64,000 bases of DNA from Orthonyx spaldingii. Its lineage: Eukaryota > Chordata > Aves > Passeriformes > Orthonychidae. The stretch lies in contig VZTJ01003848.1 in assembly GCA_013397795.1 (NCBI GenBank), forward strand, positions 1 through 64,000, read 5' to 3'. This document shows, piece after piece, positions 63,101 through 64,000 of this stretch; position 1 is the first letter of the stretch; every line of letters starts with the position of its first letter. Under the pieces are notes generated by a model. The model was not told where the DNA came from. It saw nothing but the letters and a program-made list of their open reading frames with translations, and did no database searches. The position numbers were made by a program, and so were the translations under genes.

Positions 63101-64000
63101 ACTCAGCTCGTCAAGGACTCACTTTCCTGGTGTATGGATGAAAATGGCACAATATATATAATAGTGGATATTCAAACAAACCTTTGTGTTGGTCTATTTG
63201 TTTGGTAAATCATGGAGTCCTGAGTCGTTTCATTTGTTGGATCATTTCCCACTAAAATACCATCTGAAAGAGTAACTATTATGACAGAATAAATGGTTCC
63301 AGCATACAATATAGGCTGAACTCCAGAAATTCGATAACAGCTTGTCTTCATTAAAAGTCTGTAATTAAGTACTAATATTAAGGCAAATTCATGAGAGAGG
63401 GAAAAAAAGGAAAACTAAAAGACCCAAACAAACCCCACAACCAAAAATACCTCAGCTATTTCAGATGACTGATTGTCCTGGCAGGTTTCCTGCTTTTAAC
63501 ATGAAAAAAACTGCTTTTAACTTCATCTGTTGAGTATTAACAAAAATCATGGAGTGGTCAATGCTTGTTAAAGAAGTTACTCAGGCAGTAAAAGAGCCAG
63601 GAATTGCTTTCATATTCCAGTATTAATAAATAGTTTAACTATGTAATTGTATAATAATATAATTCATCCAGTACTGAATTCCTTCCACAGAAGGCTCTGC
63701 AATGAGCTCTGAGTCACAGAAGAGAGGATGTCTTCACAAACCCAAAAACTAAGTCTTACCTTCATTTCTATGTCGTGGTGGAAAGGGATATTGTGACATA
63801 TTGACACGTTCAGCCAACACTTTTTAGACAGTTCTCAGATTGAACAGGTTTCACACTGAGACTTGATCATATTGTCACCTCCACACGTCCACTGCAGCCA
63901 CTGACTCTGAATGGGCAGGGCATCAGGACAACTTTTCTTTCTCTGTTTTTGCTATTGGGTGACGATATGAACTAAACCAGGTAGAAATGAATGGGTTCAT
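60189..64000 (+). other. ADCY8 intron 5, left part
   Basis: It starts with the GTAATG donor and runs off the window. No further ADCY8 exon, other gene or recognised mobile element seen. Confidence 0.55.

Noticed and set aside
1..64000. A novel multi-gene system, operon or defence locus
   Set aside because: The window is introns and four exons of one vertebrate gene plus retroelement debris. No gene cluster is present on either strand.

Overview
The window is vertebrate nuclear DNA, almost certainly avian and probably from a passerine (songbird-group) bird. It is AT-rich and mostly non-coding. It holds many degraded copies of CR1, the dominant LINE of bird genomes. It also carries one short element with a tRNA-Ile-like head and a CR1-like tail, the architecture described for passerine SINEs. 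No bacterial or archaeal gene organisation is present.

The only gene I can support is ADCY8 (calcium/calmodulin-stimulated adenylyl cyclase type 8), on the + strand. Four consecutive internal coding exons are present: 28378-28527, 46618-46748, 49247-49358 and 60061-60188. All have good splice sites and join in one continuous reading frame. They encode the end of the first membrane domain, the signalling helix, and the first half of the C1a catalytic domain, including both metal-binding aspartates. Exon 1 (N-terminus and most of the first membrane domain) must lie left of the window. Later exons (rest of C1, second membrane domain, C2) must lie to the right. I number the exons 2-5 because the first one seen begins inside the last segment of the first membrane domain, where exon 1 of mammalian ADCY8 ends. 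The CpG-rich first ~210 bases look like the edge of the CpG island expected around exon 1.

Layout: 1-212 CpG-rich edge; 213-28377 intron 1, with CR1 copies near 3.3-4.4, 7.3-8.5, 10.4-11.7, 11.9, 19.6-20.4 and 24.7-25.2 kb and two microsatellites; 28378-28527 exon 2; 28528-46617 intron 2, with CR1 fragments, a reverse-oriented LTR fragment near 36.5-36.8 kb, a 24-bp minisatellite at 44.2-44.5 kb, a 431-base assembly gap and the SINE at 45.9-46.1 kb; 46618-46748 exon 3; a short intron 3; 49247-49358 exon 4; intron 4 with one CR1; 60061-60188 exon 5; and the start of intron 5 to the right edge.

I found no novel multi-gene system. The items most worth a second look are the tRNA-Ile/CR1 SINE, a false-looking tandem duplication around a single N at 4048, the reading-frame-neutral 24-bp minisatellite, a pure (TATTC)16 tract grown from a CR1 tail, a nested CR1-in-CR1 insertion, and the LTR fragment. 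Short open frames elsewhere have no splice context or recognisable domains and are treated as chance. All family calls are by eye, without database searches.
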